Below, piece after piece: positions 5,801 to 8,519 of a stretch of DNA of 8,519 bases. The translations under genes and the position numbers were made by a program. Source of the DNA: Chitinophagaceae bacterium. GTDB taxonomy: Bacteria > Bacteroidota > Bacteroidia > Chitinophagales > Chitinophagaceae. Numbering within the stretch: position 1 is the first letter of the stretch; every line of letters begins with the position of its first letter. The stretch covers positions 1 to 8,519 of the forward strand of contig JACMLD010000108.1 in the NCBI GenBank assembly GCA_014379785.1, written 5' to 3'. The notes under the pieces were generated by a model. That model ran no database searches. It saw only the letters and a list, made by a program, of their open reading frames with translations, and had not been told where the DNA came from.

Positions 5801-8519
5801 AAGAAAAAGAAATTCCTTTGCGAACCGCCCACTTTTCCACCTTTGAAATTTCTAATGTTATAGGTGAAAGTCAACATCCAGAATTGTCGCAGCACACTGG
5901 TCTGGCTGTCCGTAAAACCATTGTCGAAAGAGGTGCGGTAAGCCTGGATATTCTGGTCAAGTAAATCAAACACCGACAGCTTTAACTGACCACGATCGTC
6001 TTTCAGGAAAAGTGCTGTCACACCTGCATTCCAGATGGTCACTTCCTGCTGTATGCCATTGGCCAGACCCGGATTGTTCCGGTAGTTGATATTTGTTTCC
6101 CATACGATATGTTTTGGCCAGCGTACCACCAGTTCTGAATTGAACCCGTATGACTGATAGCTGAGCTTGCTGAATGCAGGATTGGAATAGCTGGTGCCTC
6201 CAAATCCGCGCGAGTGGTTGATATTCCATTCAATCTTATCCTTCCAGTTCAGGCCCGCATTGATCGCCGGACGCACATTGAAATTCTCGGAATAAGATTC
6301 TCTTTTGTTTACGATAAGATAATTGCGACTGAAATCTACATTGTAGCCCATGCCAGCGGTGAACTGAAACTTTGGATTGAGCTTAAACTGCCTGGTGACA
6401 TGAAGGTTCGAATACAAATTGAAATTGCCATTCACGTTTTGTGGTATACTGATCTGTGATCCATCTGCATTTACTGTTCTGTTGCGGATGATGGCATTTT
6501 GTATCAGGTTTACACTTGAGTAATGACTGATAAAAAAGCTGGTGGCAGGCACGCTCTTAAAAAAATTGACGGAGAGACTGTGGTTTGTTGTCGGTTTCAG
6601 ATCAGGATTTCCGTAAACAATATTGAGCGGATTGGTATTGTCCGGCACGGGCTGAATATCCGTAACAGATGGCGGAACAATATTGGCACTGTAGTTCAGA
6701 TACAATTGCTTGTAGTTGATATTCAATCCCGGCAACAGGTATCGGTAATCCTGGTTTGCTTTCAGATTTTGCTTTCTGAAATCATTGCTGATATTGAGGA
6801 ACTGGAGGTTCGCGGTAGCGGTAATGTTCCACGATTTATTTTTCCAGTTGATGCCCGGAGAGATCGTATTTCTCCAGCTGCTCCTTTTGATGTCACTTGA
6901 AAGTATGTCTACATACTCTTCGTATTTGCCGGATCCCATATCGCGCAGAAAAGTGCTTATGGCATCATTGCTTCTTACGAAGTTTGAAGAGCCTCCCAAG
7001 CGCAAACTCCATTCTTTGCTGATTGGTTCAGTGTAATTTATGTTCACTGTGTTCGACAAATTCTGCTGATCTCTGTTTCTAAGCTGATCCAGCGTGGTTC
7101 TTACTGTGTCACTGATATTATAATACTCATTATTTGCAATGTTGAACTGGTCATTTTCGTTTCTGCCAAAATTGAAGTTGTTGGTAATATTCAGACTGCG
7201 TCCTTTTTTCCGGTAGCTTCTGAGATACATGAAGCTGTGATTGTAGTTCAGATCTTCCAGTTCAGCTCTCAGGTTATTGTCACTGGCAGATAGCGTTTTT
7301 GTCCTGTTACCAATATTTTTTACATCGGTCAGCATTGCATTTTCCTGATCCCCGATGGTGAAAGAAGGTTTGAATTCGATGCGGGTAAGTGAGTCCAGTT
7401 TTCCCCGGAGACTGAATGCGATACGGTTATTTTGATTTTCGTTGATACCTCTTCTGTTTGTCCGGGTATCCAGTACCGAGTCACCGATAAACTGCTGGCG
7501 GTTGTTGATCGCTTCTATATTGCTTTTACTTTGTCCATAAAAATACTGGGTATTTAACGTGAGGCCATTCTTCAGCACGTGATTCATGTTAAAACCGCCT
7601 CCCGCAGATGTTACAATTCCTTCGCCCATGCCCCCAAATGAAATGCCGTTTACATTCAGACCACCATTTTGATTCATCCAGATGCTGTTGATACCGCTCC
7701 GGTCAAATCCTCCGAGAGAGCGTACATCATTCATGCTGAACCCCGCCTTATTGATATTGTTTCCAAAACCAAGAATACTCACCTGCATGGTATCACGAAA
7801 CAAGTTTAATATTCCACCAGCTTCGTATTTGCTTTCAGTGCCACCGCCTGCATAAACTTTTCCAAACCATCCTTTTTTAATGGCTTTTTTCAGTTTCAGA
7901 TTGATCACCTGGCCTATTTCGGATTCTGGTTTGTCCGGATTCAGATCTTTTTCTTCCTTGTCCTGACTCACCTGAATTTTGTCGATGATATTGGCTGGCA
8001 GATTCCTGGTCGCCATGGTGGGGTCGTTTCCGAAGAACTCTTTTCCGTCAACCATGATTCTGCTCACTTTTTTGCCGTTTACACGAATGCTCCCGTCAGA
8101 AGCCACTTCTACACCGGGTAGTTTCTTGAGCAGGTCCTCTACAAAAGCTGCAGGCAGGGTTTTGAAAGATTCGGCATTGAACTCTATGGTGTCTTTTCTT
8201 ACGCTTACCGGTGGTCTTTCTGCTATCACCAGCACCTCGTCGAGCGAGGCGGCGTCTCTTGTCATGGCTATGGTTGCCAGGTCAAGTTGCGGTTCTGCCT
8301 GTGTGAGGGTAAATGTCTTTCTGTAGACGGCATATCCCGAAAATGAAATGACCACCCTGCATTCTGTATTAAAAGGGAGGGATGGCACGCGGAACTCTCC
8401 GTCAGGATTACTGAGGCGATAAGTAATGAGGGCCGTATCTGCGGCTTTGAAAATGGTCACCGTGGCAAGGGCGAGGGGTTGTTTTGCGGCAGTATCTACA
8501 ATTTTTCCTTTTAGCGTTC
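5797..8519 (-). CDS. Outer-membrane beta-barrel receptor (TonB-dependent-receptor-like), 5' end missing
   Basis: The reading frame stays open to the window edge, giving 906 residues of a longer protein (numbered here from the edge). The GTG at 8460 is not the start: the frame upstream encodes LKGKIVDTAAKQPLALATVT, the beginning of a carboxypeptidase-regulatory-like domain (about 2-85). A plug-like domain follows (about 106-185, including LLKKLPGVEVASDGSIRVNG and IMVDGKEFFGNDP). From about 205 to the end the chain is rich in Asn, Tyr, Ser and alternating strands, as in the Bacteroidota outer-membrane beta-barrel family PF14905 (OMP_b-brl_3), and finishes in four Phe, fitting the C-terminal signal for barrel insertion. 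Probably 25-40 residues, including the signal peptide, lie beyond the edge. No SusD-like partner or substrate gene is visible, so the ligand is unknown. No TonB box can be assessed. Whether it is an active transporter or only a related barrel is open. Confidence 0.9.
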   Translation of the reverse strand, partial: TLKGKIVDTAAKQPLALATVTIFKAADTALITYRLSNPDGEFRVPSLPFNTECRVVISFSGYAVYRKTFTLTQAEPQLDLATIAMTRDAASLDEVLVIAERPPVSVRKDTIEFNAESFKTLPAAFVEDLLKKLPGVEVASDGSIRVNGKKVSRIMVDGKEFFGNDPTMATRNLPANIIDKIQVSQDKEEKDLNPDKPESEIGQVINLKLKKAIKKGWFGKVYAGGGTESKYEAGGILNLFRDTMQVSILGFGNNINKAGFSMNDVRSLGGFDRSGINSIWMNQNGGLNVNGISFGGMGEGIVTSAGGGFNMNHVLKNGLTLNTQYFYGQSKSNIEAINNRQQFIGDSVLDTRTNRRGINENQNNRIAFSLRGKLDSLTRIEFKPSFTIGDQENAMLTDVKNIGNRTKTLSASDNNLRAELEDLNYNHSFMYLRSYRKKGRSLNITNNFNFGRNENDQFNIANNEYYNISDTVRTTLDQLRNRDQQNLSNTVNINYTEPISKEWSLRLGGSSNFVRSNDAISTFLRDMGSGKYEEYVDILSSDIKRSSWRNTISPGINWKNKSWNITATANLQFLNISNDFRKQNLKANQDYRYLLPGLNINYKQLYLNYSANIVPPSVTDIQPVPDNTNPLNIVYGNPDLKPTTNHSLSVNFFKSVPATSFFISHYSSVNLIQNAIIRNRTVNADGSQISIPQNVNGNFNLYSNLHVTRQFKLNPKFQFTAGMGYNVDFSRNYLIVNKRESYSENFNVRPAINAGLNWKDKIEWNINHSRGFGGTSYSNPAFSKLSYQSYGFNSELVVRWPKHIVWETNINYRNNPGLANGIQQEVTIWNAGVTALFLKDDRGQLKLSVFDLLDQNIQAYRTSFDNGFTDSQTSVLRQFWMLTFTYNIRNFKGGKVGGSQRNFFFF

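Noticed and set aside
6523..6900. Plus-strand open frame inside the receptor gene
   Set aside because: It is an antisense shadow of the barrel-coding sequence with no recognisable motif or start signal. The 7979-8326 plus-strand frame is rejected for the same reason.
8458..8460. GTG as the start of the outer-membrane receptor
   Set aside because: The frame stays open to the window edge and encodes the first strand of the carboxypeptidase-regulatory-like domain, and no signal peptide follows the GTG. The gene is cut by the edge.

Overview
The window looks like chromosomal DNA from a member of the Bacteroidota, most likely of the Chitinophagaceae type. This is inferred from gene content: a large outer-membrane beta-barrel receptor with a carboxypeptidase-regulatory-like N-terminus, a secreted DUF2911 protein, a DUF2400/TIGR02757 protein and a PepSY-like secreted protein. 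The starts also lack Shine-Dalgarno sequences, and several are preceded by boxes resembling the Bacteroidota -7 element TAnnTTTG. No database search was possible, so the taxonomic call rests on family recognition.

Layout. Positions 63-3124 carry three plus-strand genes with short gaps (42 and 32 bases): an AcpH-type acyl carrier protein phosphodiesterase, a secreted DUF2911 protein and a glutamine-hydrolysing asparagine synthetase (asnB). A small secreted protein on the minus strand (3126-3569) meets asnB tail to tail with one base between the stop codons. A 301-base spacer (3570-3870) separates this gene from a divergent plus-strand pair: a gamma-family PLP enzyme of sulfur amino-acid metabolism (3871-5010) and a DUF2400/TIGR02757 protein (5018-5800), 7 bases apart and probably one operon. 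From 5797 to the right edge runs a minus-strand outer-membrane receptor gene. Its stop codon interlocks with that of the DUF2400 gene, and its 5' end lies outside the window.

How the genes relate. They look like ordinary housekeeping and envelope genes rather than one system. The cytoplasmic enzymes handle the acyl carrier protein cofactor, asparagine and cystathionine metabolism. The envelope proteins are two small exported proteins and one outer-membrane barrel. I see no mobile element, CRISPR array, tRNA, rRNA, phage gene, toxin-antitoxin pair or defence island, and no evidence of a new multi-gene system. The points most worth a second look are a glycosylase-like Lys/Asp arrangement in the DUF2400 protein, an apparent internal duplication in the small secreted protein, a possible leaderless asnB transcript, and two very tight convergent junctions.
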